This document shows positions 1 through 9,616 of a DNA stretch of 64,000 nucleotides, piece after piece. The DNA is from Microvirga flocculans ATCC BAA-817. GTDB lineage: Bacteria > Pseudomonadota > Alphaproteobacteria > Rhizobiales > Beijerinckiaceae. Under the pieces are notes generated by a model that saw nothing but the letters and a program-made list of their open reading frames with translations, did no database searches and was not told the origin of the DNA. The DNA is taken from contig NZ_JAEA01000012.1 in NCBI RefSeq assembly GCF_000518665.1, forward strand, positions 123,536 to 187,535. Reading direction: 5' to 3'. How positions within the stretch are numbered: the stretch's first letter is position 1; each line of letters begins with the position of its first letter. A program made the translations under genes and the position numbers.

Positions 1-777
1 CTTGAACACCTGCAGCGCGCGGGCCAGATTGCCGACTTCGTCCCTGCGATTGGTTCCCGCGACATCCACCTCGAGATCGCCGCCGGCCAGACGGTCCATC
101 GCGCCGATCATCCCGTTCAGAGGACGCACGACGGCGAACACGACGATCGACCCGAGCAGGGCGATGGCGACGAGAATGCCGATGGTCGAAGAAGCCTTCA
201 GGGTCCATGAGGTCTCGGATGCCAGATCGTCCGCATCGCTGGCTCTTCTCTGAAGCGTTTCAGTAGTAAGTTTCGTCAGATCCTCCAGCATGGTCCGCAG
301 CTTGAGGCGCGCTTCGCGTCCCTCCGTGCTCGACACCTGCATGGCGTCGTCGATGCGGTGCGACCGCGACAACGCGACGCTTTTATCCATGAAGCTGAAA
401 TAGGTCTCGACCTGAGCCTTGAGGTTCGCGACTCTTTCTTGGCGCTGCTGATTATCGGCTAGGGCCGCCAGCTGCTCGATCTGCTTGAACACGAGCTCCT
501 TCTGCTGGGCGTAGGTTCTGCCCGCGGACGCGATCAGCTCGGGATCCTTGTACAGGATCAGGTTCTTTTCCTGGGTCGAAGCCTCGTTCACTTCGGCCTT
601 GATCTGAAGGATCAGGGCCTGCCGTGCCACTTCCTGCTCGACGAGATCCTGCGTGTCCTGGGCCAGGTGCTGAAGCCCGCGGTCCGCGATCACGATCAGG
701 CCGATGGCGATGGCGACGAAGATAAAGGTTGGGATGGCTAGTTTGACGATCAGCTTGAGGTTGTCGAGGAAGCGCAT
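1..777 (-). CDS. Methyl-accepting chemotaxis-type receptor, N-terminal part (cut by window edge)
   Basis: The frame starts at the ATG at 777 (minus strand, MRFLDNLKL...) and is open through base 1, giving 259 codons with the C-terminus outside the window. It has an N-terminal membrane segment (about residues 10-28), a periplasmic region of roughly 160 helical residues resembling a four-helix-bundle ligand domain, a second membrane segment (about 195-215), and a HAMP linker recognisable as MDRLAGGDLEVDV followed by RRDEVGNLARAL. In chemoreceptors this layout passes signals across the inner membrane to a cytoplasmic domain. The methyl-accepting domain itself is not visible, so a HAMP-linked histidine kinase or cyclase remains possible. 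Confidence 0.75.
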   Translation of the reverse strand, partial: MRFLDNLKLIVKLAIPTFIFVAIAIGLIVIADRGLQHLAQDTQDLVEQEVARQALILQIKAEVNEASTQEKNLILYKDPELIASAGRTYAQQKELVFKQIEQLAALADNQQRQERVANLKAQVETYFSFMDKSVALSRSHRIDDAMQVSSTEGREARLKLRTMLEDLTKLTTETLQRRASDADDLASETSWTLKASSTIGILVAIALLGSIVVFAVVRPLNGMIGAMDRLAGGDLEVDVAGTNRRDEVGNLARALQVFK

Positions 778-996
778 GTTTCTTGTGTGGCCTGCCCGCA
801 TCGCCGCGGGAGGCGCACGCCCCCATGGCGCGCGGATTGACAGGCTCCCGGGGTCTATCGAGCGAAGCTTGCGCCGTGCTTGCCCGAAGCTTCCATGACC
901 ATGCCTTTTCTGCAGGGAAGGATTGCGGCCTGTCAGGACGCTTCCGGTCATGACAGGCTCGCATTCCGAATGCGGCGCATCCGTCGAAGGTGCGCC

Positions 997-2061
997 TCAG
1001 GCCGCCGTGCTGTCGCGAAGAGCGCACGCCCGATCTTCAATCCTCTCGAAGGCGAGCAGTCCGAGACCGGACCGCACCTCATCCAGCGTGGCTTGTGTCC
1101 TTTCCCGCGCCGCGCGCGTGCCGGATCGCACAATGTCCAGCACGTAGCCCGGATCCTGCGCCAGGGCGGCGCGGCGTTCGCGGATGGGCGCGAGCAGCGC
1201 CTGCAGGATGTCCTCCAGGCGGCGCTTCACGGCTGCGTCGCCGAGGCCGCCGCGCCGGTAATGCGCCTTGAGCGCCTCGACGGCCGCGCGATCCTCGTCG
1301 AATGCATCGAGATAGGTGAAGACGACATTGCCCTCGACCGTCCCGGGCTCGCCGGCGCGCAGGTGGTTGGGGTCCGTATACATACGGCGCACGGCATCCC
1401 GGATGTCGTCGGGCGTCGCGGAGAGCGGGATCGCATTGCCTTGGGACTTGCTCATCTTCCCCTTGCCGTCGACACCGGGAAGACGTCCCACCGATGGAAT
1501 CAGGGCGCGGGCCTCGGGCAGAACCGCGCGGCCGATCTGCCGGTTGAGACGCCGCACGATCTCGTTCGTCTGCTCGATCAGGGGCGCCTGGTCCTCGCCC
1601 ACGGGAACGACCGTCGCCTTGAAGCCGGTAATGTCGGCCGCCTGGGCCGCCGGATAGCACAGGAAGCCTGCCGGAATGTCGCGTCCGAAGCCGCGGGCCT
1701 GGATCTCCTCCTTGATGGTCGGGTTTCGCTCGAGGCGCGAAACCGTCACGAAGTTGAGATAGAGCAGGGTCAGCTCGGCGAGCGCCGGCAGTCCCGATTG
1801 CAGGCAGATGGTGGTCTTCGCCGGGTCGATTCCGACCGCCAGATAATCGAGCGCGACCTCCAGCACGTTCCGGCGCACCTTGGCGGGATCGGCGGCGTTG
1901 TCGGTGAGCGCCTGGGTATCGGCGAGCAGAAGATATTGCCGGTGGCTGTGCTGAAGCGCGACGCGGTTCCTGAGGGATCCGGCATAATGGCCGAGATGAA
2001 GGGGGCCGGTGGTCCGGTCGCCTGTGAGAATGACGGGGCGCTGGTCGGTGTCGAGGGGCAT
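997..2061 (-). CDS. trpS: Tryptophanyl-tRNA synthetase
   Basis: A 354-residue class I aminoacyl-tRNA synthetase that charges tRNA-Trp in the cytoplasm. The HIGH-type signature is HLGH at residues 22-25 within [12 protein letters not shown], and the KMSKS loop is at 202-206 (GKMSKSQGN). The segment around residues 100-170 ([26 protein letters not shown]) is typical of TrpRS rather than TyrRS. Length is normal for bacterial TrpRS. The gene stands alone on the minus strand, and a nested palindrome lies 50-90 bases upstream of its start (2112-2150). Whether it is the only TrpRS in the genome cannot be seen here. Confidence 0.95.
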   Translation of the reverse strand: MPLDTDQRPVILTGDRTTGPLHLGHYAGSLRNRVALQHSHRQYLLLADTQALTDNAADPAKVRRNVLEVALDYLAVGIDPAKTTICLQSGLPALAELTLLYLNFVTVSRLERNPTIKEEIQARGFGRDIPAGFLCYPAAQAADITGFKATVVPVGEDQAPLIEQTNEIVRRLNRQIGRAVLPEARALIPSVGRLPGVDGKGKMSKSQGNAIPLSATPDDIRDAVRRMYTDPNHLRAGEPGTVEGNVVFTYLDAFDEDRAAVEALKAHYRRGGLGDAAVKRRLEDILQALLAPIRERRAALAQDPGYVLDIVRSGTRAARERTQATLDEVRSGLGLLAFERIEDRACALRDSTAA

Positions 2062-2111
2062 TCTGGCTCTCCAGGGTTTGAGAGCCGCCGTGACGAAGAC
2101 CTGTCGGGATG

Positions 2112-2150
2112 AACGAACGCTGCCTGCCGTGCACGGCGGCTACGTTCGTT
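2112..2150 (-). promoter_or_regulatory. Nested palindrome upstream of trpS
   Basis: The outer arms AACGAACG (2112-2119) and CGTTCGTT (2143-2150) are exact complements. They enclose a perfect 12-bp palindrome, GCCGTGCACGGC, at 2126-2137. The element lies 50-90 bases ahead of the trpS start, so it could be an operator or a leader hairpin. No known family was recognised, and function is inferred from position and symmetry only. Confidence 0.45.
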
Positions 2151-2262
2151 TCAGATCATGACGACGTGCCGCTCCCTTCAGGAGCGCCACCACAGAGACT
2201 TGATGGAGGTCGCACGGTCGTTCATGTGGGCATGAATGCCATGTCGGGACGGGCCGCGCAAG

Positions 2263-3150
2263 CTACAGAACCACGATGCCTGCGTGCTTGGCCTTGTTGT
2301 CCGGTTCCACGTGGATCGTGATGAGGGCGTCTTCCACATCCGCCTTGAGCGCGCGTTCGAGGCGGTCGCAGATGTCGTGGGCGTCGGTCACGCTCATGGC
2401 GCCCGGCACCACGAGGTGAAAATCGATGAAGGTCATCTTGCCCGCATGGCGCGTGCGCAGGTCGTGCGCCTCGATGGCGCCTTCCGCATTCACCGCGATG
2501 ATCTCGCGCACGCGGGTGAGCGTCGTATCGGGCAGGGCCTCGTCCATGAGGCCGCCGATGCTCTCCTTCATCAGGCTCCAGCCTGACCAGAGAATGTTGA
2601 GGGCGACCAGCCCGGCGAGGACGGAATCGAGCCAGGCCCATCCGGTGACGGGGACGAGCATGAGGCCGACCAGAACGCCGCCCGAGGACATGACGTCGGT
2701 GAGAAGATGGCGTCCGTCGGCCACGAGCGCGGGGGAACGCAGGCGCCGTCCGCGATGAATGAGGATCCAGGACCAGGCGGCATTGATCACGCCCGCCAGC
2801 GCATTGATGGCGAGGCCCTCCATGGGGGCGTCGATCATCTTCGGCGACAGGAAGCCGAAATAGGCTTCGCGCATGATGGCGAGCGCCGCCACGATGATCA
2901 GCACGCCCTCGAGGACGGCAGAGAAATACTCCACCTTGTGATGGCCATAAGGGTGATTGGCGTCCGCCGGCGCGGCGCTCACGCGAACGGCCATGAAGGC
3001 CGCGACCGCCGTCACCACATTGATGATGCTCTCCAGGGCGTCGGAATAGAGCGCAATGCTGCCCGTGATGTAATAGGCGGCATATTTCAGGACGAAAACA
3101 ATGGTTCCGACGAATATGCTGCCGATGGCAAGTTTATGAATCTTGTCCAT
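2263..3150 (-). CDS. Cation diffusion facilitator (CDF) metal transporter
   Basis: A 295-residue inner-membrane transporter that in this family exports divalent cations such as Zn, Fe, Co or Mn in exchange for protons. Visible are the TM2 metal-site motif SDALES (36-41), the cytoplasmic HPYGHHK motif (66-72), the TM5 motif DGRHLLTD (145-152) with its HxxxD pair, and a C-terminal cytoplasmic ferredoxin-like domain containing HDLRTRHAG and TIHVEPD. The frame is open further upstream, but those residues are Cys/Arg-rich and unlike the family, so the start MDKIHKLAIG at 3150 was chosen. The metal cannot be assigned from sequence. Confidence 0.88.
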   Translation of the reverse strand: MDKIHKLAIGSIFVGTIVFVLKYAAYYITGSIALYSDALESIINVVTAVAAFMAVRVSAAPADANHPYGHHKVEYFSAVLEGVLIIVAALAIMREAYFGFLSPKMIDAPMEGLAINALAGVINAAWSWILIHRGRRLRSPALVADGRHLLTDVMSSGGVLVGLMLVPVTGWAWLDSVLAGLVALNILWSGWSLMKESIGGLMDEALPDTTLTRVREIIAVNAEGAIEAHDLRTRHAGKMTFIDFHLVVPGAMSVTDAHDICDRLERALKADVEDALITIHVEPDNKAKHAGIVVL

Positions 3151-3312
3151 GGCGCGACACGAAAAAAGCTGGATCGGGGAGAACGAGGCGACCTTATAGA
3201 GCCTGATGACGCAAGCGCAAGATCTTGTTTTACTTGCAATTCGTTTGCAAAACCAGGATCGCCGCCGTGACGGACAAGGAAAGCCAAGCCTGATCGGGCT
3301 TTCACGGCACTT

Positions 3313-3360
3313 GAGCATTTTTCGGCGAAGTGGATCCCGTTCGCCGTCCAGACAATGCGC
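3313..3360. repeat. Intergenic palindromic repeat, copy A
   Basis: About 48 bases containing TTCGGCGAAGTGGATC and a rough inverted arm GTTCGCCG. A second, inverted copy lies at 13261-13309; the two agree at roughly four of every five positions. Both copies sit in spacers between genes, which is typical of short dispersed palindromic repeats in Hyphomicrobiales. This copy lies just downstream of the CHASE2 cyclase gene. Confidence 0.7.
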
Positions 3361-3429
3361 CATGGCGAAGACGAGAGCTGCTTTTGCTTGGTGGAAACAG
3401 CTCTTGCCGGTCGCGCTTTCGCGCGGGCC

Positions 3430-5409
3430 TTACTCCTCGATTGCGGACGCCTTGAGCCGCAGCTTCCCGTAATAGGTCGACAGGGACGGCGCGAGCGTCC
3501 GGCACTGGTCGATCAGCGCGAGGGCCTCCCCGCGCTTTCCGGCGCCGATGCTGTCGAGAACGGTAGGGTGCAGCTCGGTCAGTTCGGAAAAGGCCTTGTC
3601 CTGGCCAGAGTTCTTCGGGGCGAGGATGGTGAACACGGTCGATCTCTCGGTGCGCCCCTTGACGGCGATGCGGTCGAGTTCGATCAGCACGAAATGGTCC
3701 TGCAGGGCCTTTGCGGTCGCCGGTCCGAGGACGATGGAAACGCCGTATTCCTTCGACAGGCTCTCCAGCCGCGAGGCCAGGTTCACCGTGTCCCCGAGCA
3801 CGGAGTAATCGTAGCGCCAGCGGGAGCCCACGTTGCCGACCACGCAATCGCCCGTGTTGATACCGACGCCGATGGCGAAGACCGGCGCATCCTCGCCCTG
3901 CTCCCGCCGCAGCTCCGCATTCAGGCGCGCGACCGCCTCCAGCATCCGCAGGGCGGCGCGGGCGGCGCGCAAGGGATGGTCGGGACACGGCAGGGGCGCG
4001 TTCCAGAAGGCCATCACGCAGTCGCCGATATATTTGTCGATGGTGCCCCCTTCCGCGAGGATCGCTTCCGAGAGCGGATCGAGCAGGCGGTTGATGAGCG
4101 CGGTGAGGCGCTCTGGCTCGTCCTTCAGCTTTTCCGACAGGGTCGTGAAGCCACGCACGTCGCAGAACAGGACCGACAGGTTGCGCCGCTCGCCTCCCAG
4201 CTTCAGGGCGCCCGGATCGCGGGCGAGCTGGGCCACGAGCTCCGGCGAGAGATAGCGCGAGAAGGCTTCCGAGACGGCGCGGCGCAGATGCCGCTCGCGG
4301 GCATAGTCCAGGCCGAAGCGGGTGCCGAACACCGCCAGCGCCGCCGCCGCCGGAAGGGCCGGCGGCACCCATACGCGGCTGAAGCGCAGAACCGCCCAGG
4401 CGCCGACGAAGAAAAAGGCGAGCACGAAGAAGGCGGACAGGCCCGTGCGCCACGAGACGCCGTGCGTGCAGAGGGCTGCGGCCAGCATCGCCCCGGCCAG
4501 CACGAGAAGCACCATGGCCCATGGCGGCGCGGGCAGCACGTAGAGGCCGTGACGCAGGTTGTCGAGAATGGTCGCCTGCACCTCCACGCCCGCCGTGAGC
4601 GTGCCTTCCGTCAGCGTATAGGGCGTGAGGAACGTGTCGGGCGTGCTCGCGTCGGCCGTGGTCGCCGTCTTCGGGCTCAGGCCGACCAGGACGATCTGGT
4701 CCTTGAAGTAGCCGGGCGGCAGAAAGTTCGCCGGATCGAGAGCCTGATAATAGGACGCCGTCGGATAGGAGCGGTCCGGGCCGAAATACTGGATCAACGC
4801 GCCGTCGGGAGCGGGCGCGGCCTGCGCCCCGCTCAGGCGGAGCGCCTCGGCCGCGAAGCCGTCGTGAAGCGTGGGCATGCGGCGCAGATAGCCGTCCCCG
4901 TCGGGATCGACCGAGGCGATGCCGGCCACGGCTCCGGCATCGAGGAACGGATCGAGCGGATTGACCTGCGTGATCTGGGTTCCCTGGTTCAGCACGATGG
5001 TCGCAACATCCGCCGCCAGGACCACGCCCGGGCCGAGCGCCTTGGCGAAAGCCGAATCCGCTTCCTCGGTCGACGGCTCGGCGAAGATGATGTCGAAGGC
5101 GACGACTTTCGCGCCGGCCGCGCGCAGGCTCTCGACGAGCCTGGCGTGCAGCTCCCGCGACCAGGGCCAGCGCTGGCCGATCTCGGAGAAGGACGGCTCG
5201 TCGATGGCCACCACGATCGCTCCCGGTTGGGATGGACGCGGCGGGGCGATGACCGAGAGCAGGTCGTAAAGCCGTGCCTCGATCAGGCGGAAGGGAGGAA
5301 AGAACACGACCGGAATCAGAAGGGCCGCGATGAGGCCCGCCATGGCGAAGTGTCGCCAAAGCGGGTCTCCTGCACCGTTCCTCTGAGAGGCTGTATTCTC
5401 GTCGCTCAC
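3430..5409 (-). CDS. CHASE2-domain adenylate/guanylate cyclase
   Basis: A 659-residue class III nucleotide cyclase. After a membrane segment near residue 25 comes an extracytoplasmic CHASE2 sensory domain (about 40-290; IVVAIDEPSF, KVVAFDIIF, QIVLVGLSP). Further membrane helices follow (about 300-370), then the catalytic domain (about 411-595). Metal-binding aspartates are in FCDVRGF and KYIGDCVMAF, and the VLGDTVNLASRLE segment carries the substrate Asp and the Asn/Arg transition-state pair. The lysine in DKYIGD favours ATP, so cAMP is the likely product. The start lies two bases after the stop of the FecR-TPR-barrel gene, so the two are probably co-transcribed. Confidence 0.9.
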   Translation of the reverse strand: MSDENTASQRNGAGDPLWRHFAMAGLIAALLIPVVFFPPFRLIEARLYDLLSVIAPPRPSQPGAIVVAIDEPSFSEIGQRWPWSRELHARLVESLRAAGAKVVAFDIIFAEPSTEEADSAFAKALGPGVVLAADVATIVLNQGTQITQVNPLDPFLDAGAVAGIASVDPDGDGYLRRMPTLHDGFAAEALRLSGAQAAPAPDGALIQYFGPDRSYPTASYYQALDPANFLPPGYFKDQIVLVGLSPKTATTADASTPDTFLTPYTLTEGTLTAGVEVQATILDNLRHGLYVLPAPPWAMVLLVLAGAMLAAALCTHGVSWRTGLSAFFVLAFFFVGAWAVLRFSRVWVPPALPAAAALAVFGTRFGLDYARERHLRRAVSEAFSRYLSPELVAQLARDPGALKLGGERRNLSVLFCDVRGFTTLSEKLKDEPERLTALINRLLDPLSEAILAEGGTIDKYIGDCVMAFWNAPLPCPDHPLRAARAALRMLEAVARLNAELRREQGEDAPVFAIGVGINTGDCVVGNVGSRWRYDYSVLGDTVNLASRLESLSKEYGVSIVLGPATAKALQDHFVLIELDRIAVKGRTERSTVFTILAPKNSGQDKAFSELTELHPTVLDSIGAGKRGEALALIDQCRTLAPSLSTYYGKLRLKASAIEE

Positions 5410-5411
5410 CC

Positions 5412-8400
5412 TCAGAACCTGGCCTTCAGGCTTGCCTCGAACGTGCGGCCCGGCCCGCGGGCGTCGAGGGCAAGCTCGTACTTCTCATCGAACATATTGA
5501 GCACGCTCAGGCCGAAGAGAAGCCTGCGGTCCGGCGTCTCCCACGAAAGCGTCGCATCCGCCGTCCAGTAATCGTCGATGGGGCGGCCTTCGATGTTGCC
5601 GGTGATGTCGCTCAGGAAGGTTCCGGCGAAGGTGAGCTTGAGACGGCTCGGATGGACGAAGGTCACGCCCGCGCGGGCGAACTTGCCGGCGATGAAGGGC
5701 ACGTCGGCGCCGGGCGCTTCTTCCGAGCGGATCTTCGACGAGACAGTGCCGACGGTGCCGAACACGCCGAAGCCATGGGTGAGCCACAGGTTCGCCGTCG
5801 CCGCGAGACGCTCGATGCGTGCCTTCCCGATGCCGAGAGTGTCGACCGAATAGGCCACCGGAATGTTCAGGTCTTCCGCTTCCTGGCGCTGGTACTCGAC
5901 GGCGGTGAAGACATAGGGCGACCATTCCGCGTCCCAGCGCAGGGCGAGGGTCTTGGTCTCCCCGCCGAATCCGATGGGCAGCTCGTTGGGGGCCAGGCCC
6001 ACGGTGGTGACGGGCGCCAGCGTGAAGGCGATCGGCTGCAGCATATCCTGACGGTAGGCCGCCCGCAGCCACTGGCCTTCGAAGGGCGAGACGGCGATGC
6101 CGACGCGCGGCGCGATCATGGTCTCGTCGTTGTTTTCGACCTCGATGGTGCTGCGCTCGATCCCGGCCTGCGCCTCGAGCCAGTCGAAGGGACGCCAGAA
6201 CGCATCCGCATAGAGGCGGCTCGCATTGAAGTCGGTGCTCGTCCGGTCGTCGATATTGACGAACTTCTCGTAGGTGCTCGTGACCCGGTTGAAGGTAAAG
6301 CCCCAGCCGCTATTGCTCTCGGTGCTGCGTCCCCGCTGCGCCTCAAGTCCGTAGTGCAAGGTGACGTCGCCGAAGCCGATCATGTGGGACAGGCTGGCCG
6401 CTGCGCCTTCGACGCGGGTGCGCGTCCAGTTGGTTCCACCTTCGATGAAGTTGGGATTGGTGGGCGAGACGACGGCCACCTCTCCATAGCGCCGGTCCAG
6501 GGCATTGATTCCGAACACGGCGCCGGTCAGCACGTTCCTGTCGCTGAAGCTGTGGCTCCACCCGGCGCCGCCCAGCATGGCGGTGCTGTCCAGGGTCGCA
6601 TTGAGCAGGCTTGAAGGAGTCGAGATCGAGGCCAGGGCAGGATCCCTGTTCGCTCCGGCGCCGAAGACGAGAAAGCGGTCGGATGCCGACGGCGCCATGC
6701 CGACGAAGAAGGCTCCGCTATCCGCGCCCTCCTTGTCGATCAGGTCGCGTCCATTGGCCTTGGCGCGGCTCGCCGTCAGGGTGAAGGAGGTCGGCAGCGG
6801 CTCGTTCGAGAAGCCCTGCGCCGTCGCTTCGGCGCCCCAGCCCCAGCGGCCGTTGTGACGCAGCGCGGCGCCGCCCACCTCCACGTCCAGGAAGGGACGC
6901 CGGATGAAATCGGGGCGTCCGATGCGGCCGGACACGGCCAGCGGATCGAAGAAGAGACCCTGGATCGTGAGGTTGAGCGCCGTCATGTCCGTGTCGACGC
7001 CGGTCTCGATGGTCGACACGTCCGGTTTCTGGGTGAAAACCCTGGGCCGCTGGACGGCCGACTGGTCGAAATAGCTCGATGCCGTGAAGGGATCGAATAC
7101 CCGGTCGCCGTAGAAACGGGACCATTCGTTCAGGTTCAGGAAACGATAGGCCTGCGCCGGATAGGAGCCGCCGTCCTTGTTCACGGCGATGCCTGTGAAG
7201 TCGCCGCCCCGCTGGCGGTAGCGCCGCAGGGTCTCCCGGGCTGCCAGAACGGCCTGGTCCGCCTGGTACTGGTCGATGGCGATGCCGGTGCGCACGCTGG
7301 AGACGACGGGATCGTTCGGATCGAGCCGGTCCGCATTGTCGAGGGCCTGGATCGCCAGCTCATCGTCGCCGTCCTGGTAATAGGCGAGGGCGGTCAGGAG
7401 CAGGCCCTGCGACAGGCCGGGATTGGCGGCCGAGCCGGCGAGGATGGCCTCGAGCCCCTTGGCGGATTCACCCTTCTGGAGCAGGTAGCGGCCCCGTGCG
7501 AGATAGGCCACGTGGAAGCCTGGATCGAGGCTGAGCGCCTTGTCGATCAGGGCGCCCGCCTCCTCCACCCGGCTCTGGTCCAGCAGAAAGATCGCCAGAT
7601 TGGCATAGGCCACCGGGCTCCACGGGTCCTCCGCGATGGCCCGGCGCAGGGCCTCTTCGGCTGCAATCGGCCTGTCGCGATCCGATTCGAACAGGCCCAG
7701 CGTATTCCACAGGCCGGCATTGCCCGGCGCGGTCTCAAGGGCCCGGCGCAGGGACTCGACGGCCCCGTTGACCTCTCCGTCGATGTCGCCGCGGATGCTG
7801 CTGTCGGCGGCGATCACCTCCGGATCGTCCGGATCGAGAGCCTTGGCCCTGGCGATGGAGGCGCGCATGTCGTCGCGCCGGTTCAGCGTGTAGGCCACCG
7901 TCGCCGCGGCGGCGGCGATCCGCGCATCGTTCGGGAAGCGCTTCTCCGCGGCCTTCAGCACGTCGGCCGCCGCGTTCAGGTCCTGCTTGAAGGCGACCAC
8001 ATAGGCATGGGCCAGCGCGCCCCACGCATCGTTGGCGGAAGCCGCAGGCTCCGCGTAGATCCGCTTCGGATCGGCCAGGGATTGCGTGATGTAGCGGCCA
8101 TAGGAGGCCAGGGCGCGTCTTTTGGGATCGACGCCCCGCTCCGCCTTGGCGAACAGGGCCGCGGCTTCGGACCAGCGGTGCTGCGAACCGAGGAGGGCGG
8201 CCTCGACCATGTCCGCGCGGGCGCGCTGCGCTGTGCTGAGCCGCCGCTTGCGGGCCTCGGCGAGGGCCTGTGTGGCGACGTCCCGGCCGTCATAGGAGGG
8301 AGCGATCTCCGCCAGGGTGAGCCAGTCCTCCGCGCTGCGCGCCTCAGGCGCAAGGGCCTTGATCCGGGCGCGTTCCGCCCGCAGGCCCGGACCGGTCAGG

Positions 8401-9056
8401 GGCGTGGTCGAGAGCGATGAGAACGTCTCGCGCAGGCTCAGGTAGAAGAGCATCTGCTCGCGGTCGTTGGAATTCGTGAGCACGAATTTCGTCGGGGCCT
8501 GCCCGATGGAGACCACGGCCCCTTCGCCCTGGCGGACCGTCACGGTGCCCTGCGAATTGGTCAGCTCCACCACGCCTTCGAGCACGATGAGGGAGGTGCG
8601 GCCGCCTTCGACCGACAGGGACCAGTCGGTGCCGCGGATCGCCGCCACGGCCGCGGGCGTCTTGACGTCGACGCCGGTTCCGCCGCGGGCCGCCCGGGCC
8701 CAGATATTGCCGCTCTGAAGGCTGAGCTCTGTCGTGCCGGCGTTGCCGGCGGCCACGTCGTTCACGGTCAGGGTCGAGTTGCGGCCGACGCGGATCTGGG
8801 TCTGATCGGCGAACAGGATCGCCAGATTGCCGATCGCGTTGGTGCGCAGGGTATCCCCGCCGACCACGTTCTGCTGGAGCGCGGCCGCGCGCCAGAGATC
8901 CTCGCGCACGAAGCGCATTTCCTCGCCGCCCTTCGCCGCCACGATGGCGCCGGCGGACGGGCCTTGCCGCGGAATGGGGGACTGGGCCTGCGCTTCGGCA
9001 AGGCTCAGAGCCAGCGCGCTCGCGGCGGCCAGAAGCGTGAGGGAACGGACAGACAT
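5412..9056 (-). CDS. FecR-domain / TPR / outer-membrane beta-barrel fusion protein
   Basis: A 1214-residue exported protein. It has a signal peptide (about 1-25, ending AEAQAQ), a FecR-type domain (about 60-165; GNLAILFADQTQIRVGRNS, then VAAIRGTDWSLSVEGG), a long TPR solenoid (about 240-620; GLWNTLGLFESDRDRPIAAEE and YANLAIFLLDQSRVEEA are two clear units), and a C-terminal barrel (about 690-1214) ending in ARF with the terminal Phe expected of outer-membrane proteins. The barrel resembles TonB-dependent receptor strands, but no plug domain is visible. FecR plus TPR plus barrel in one chain is unusual. It lies directly upstream of the CHASE2 cyclase, so a joint envelope-sensing role is inferred. 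Confidence 0.8.
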   Translation of the reverse strand: MSVRSLTLLAAASALALSLAEAQAQSPIPRQGPSAGAIVAAKGGEEMRFVREDLWRAAALQQNVVGGDTLRTNAIGNLAILFADQTQIRVGRNSTLTVNDVAAGNAGTTELSLQSGNIWARAARGGTGVDVKTPAAVAAIRGTDWSLSVEGGRTSLIVLEGVVELTNSQGTVTVRQGEGAVVSIGQAPTKFVLTNSNDREQMLFYLSLRETFSSLSTTPLTGPGLRAERARIKALAPEARSAEDWLTLAEIAPSYDGRDVATQALAEARKRRLSTAQRARADMVEAALLGSQHRWSEAAALFAKAERGVDPKRRALASYGRYITQSLADPKRIYAEPAASANDAWGALAHAYVVAFKQDLNAAADVLKAAEKRFPNDARIAAAAATVAYTLNRRDDMRASIARAKALDPDDPEVIAADSSIRGDIDGEVNGAVESLRRALETAPGNAGLWNTLGLFESDRDRPIAAEEALRRAIAEDPWSPVAYANLAIFLLDQSRVEEAGALIDKALSLDPGFHVAYLARGRYLLQKGESAKGLEAILAGSAANPGLSQGLLLTALAYYQDGDDELAIQALDNADRLDPNDPVVSSVRTGIAIDQYQADQAVLAARETLRRYRQRGGDFTGIAVNKDGGSYPAQAYRFLNLNEWSRFYGDRVFDPFTASSYFDQSAVQRPRVFTQKPDVSTIETGVDTDMTALNLTIQGLFFDPLAVSGRIGRPDFIRRPFLDVEVGGAALRHNGRWGWGAEATAQGFSNEPLPTSFTLTASRAKANGRDLIDKEGADSGAFFVGMAPSASDRFLVFGAGANRDPALASISTPSSLLNATLDSTAMLGGAGWSHSFSDRNVLTGAVFGINALDRRYGEVAVVSPTNPNFIEGGTNWTRTRVEGAAASLSHMIGFGDVTLHYGLEAQRGRSTESNSGWGFTFNRVTSTYEKFVNIDDRTSTDFNASRLYADAFWRPFDWLEAQAGIERSTIEVENNDETMIAPRVGIAVSPFEGQWLRAAYRQDMLQPIAFTLAPVTTVGLAPNELPIGFGGETKTLALRWDAEWSPYVFTAVEYQRQEAEDLNIPVAYSVDTLGIGKARIERLAATANLWLTHGFGVFGTVGTVSSKIRSEEAPGADVPFIAGKFARAGVTFVHPSRLKLTFAGTFLSDITGNIEGRPIDDYWTADATLSWETPDRRLLFGLSVLNMFDEKYELALDARGPGRTFEASLKARF

Positions 9057-9226
9057 GAGTGAACCAACTCGACCGGGGGTACCTGCTCTAACGTTACTCG
9101 AACTTAGCAGGAAGGGACCGGGATCAAAGTCGATTCACGCAGCCGATGCTGTGTTTTGGAGCACAGGGTGAACGATTGCGGCATATGCGCCACAGTGAGG
9201 CTATGCAATGCCGCTTCGGAACGGCT

Positions 9227-9616
9227 TCAGCCCGTCTTGCCCCGCGCGGCGAGAAGCTTCTGCTTGAGGTCGTTCTGGGCGAAGGGTTTCTGCAGGACCG
9301 GACGGTCGCGGAACGCGTCGCGGATCCCGGCGCTGCCGTAGCCTGTCGAAAAGACGAAGGGAATGGAGCGCTGCGCCAGGGCCTCGGCCACCGGATAGAT
9401 CGGCTCGCCGGCGACGTTCACGTCGAGAATGGCGAGATCCACCTTCTCCTGCTCCACCGCATCGAGAGCGGCCGAGAGCCGGGCCGCCGGACCGATCACC
9501 TCGCAACCGAAATCGAGGAGCATGTCCTCCAGCAGCAGGGAGATTGCCGCCTCGTCCTCGACGACGAGAATCCGCAGGCCGGAGAGATCGTCTTCGCTCG
9601 CTAAGCTGTCGGTCAC
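9227..9616 (-). CDS. Single-domain response regulator (receiver protein)
   Basis: A receiver domain without an output domain, as in the diffusible phosphoacceptors common in Hyphomicrobiales. Visible are the acidic pair in LVVEDEAA, the phosphoacceptor Asp in LAILDVNV, the switch Ser/Thr in VFSTGYG and the conserved Lys in LQKPF. The frame can extend to an ATG at 9724, but those 36 residues look non-coding. The GTG at 9616 has a purine-rich GAAAGAAAG stretch just upstream, so that 129-residue form is preferred. No partner kinase is adjacent. Confidence 0.85.
   Translation of the reverse strand: MTDSLASEDDLSGLRILVVEDEAAISLLLEDMLLDFGCEVIGPAARLSAALDAVEQEKVDLAILDVNVAGEPIYPVAEALAQRSIPFVFSTGYGSAGIRDAFRDRPVLQKPFAQNDLKQKLLAARGKTG

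Noticed and set aside
928..958. Inverted repeat GCCTGTCA/TGACAGGC downstream of trpS
   Set aside because: The loop is 15 bases and no T run follows on either strand, so it cannot be called a terminator with confidence.
880..2112. A 410-codon plus-strand frame opposite trpS
   Set aside because: It mirrors the trpS coding bias on the other strand and shows no family features, whereas trpS is unambiguous.
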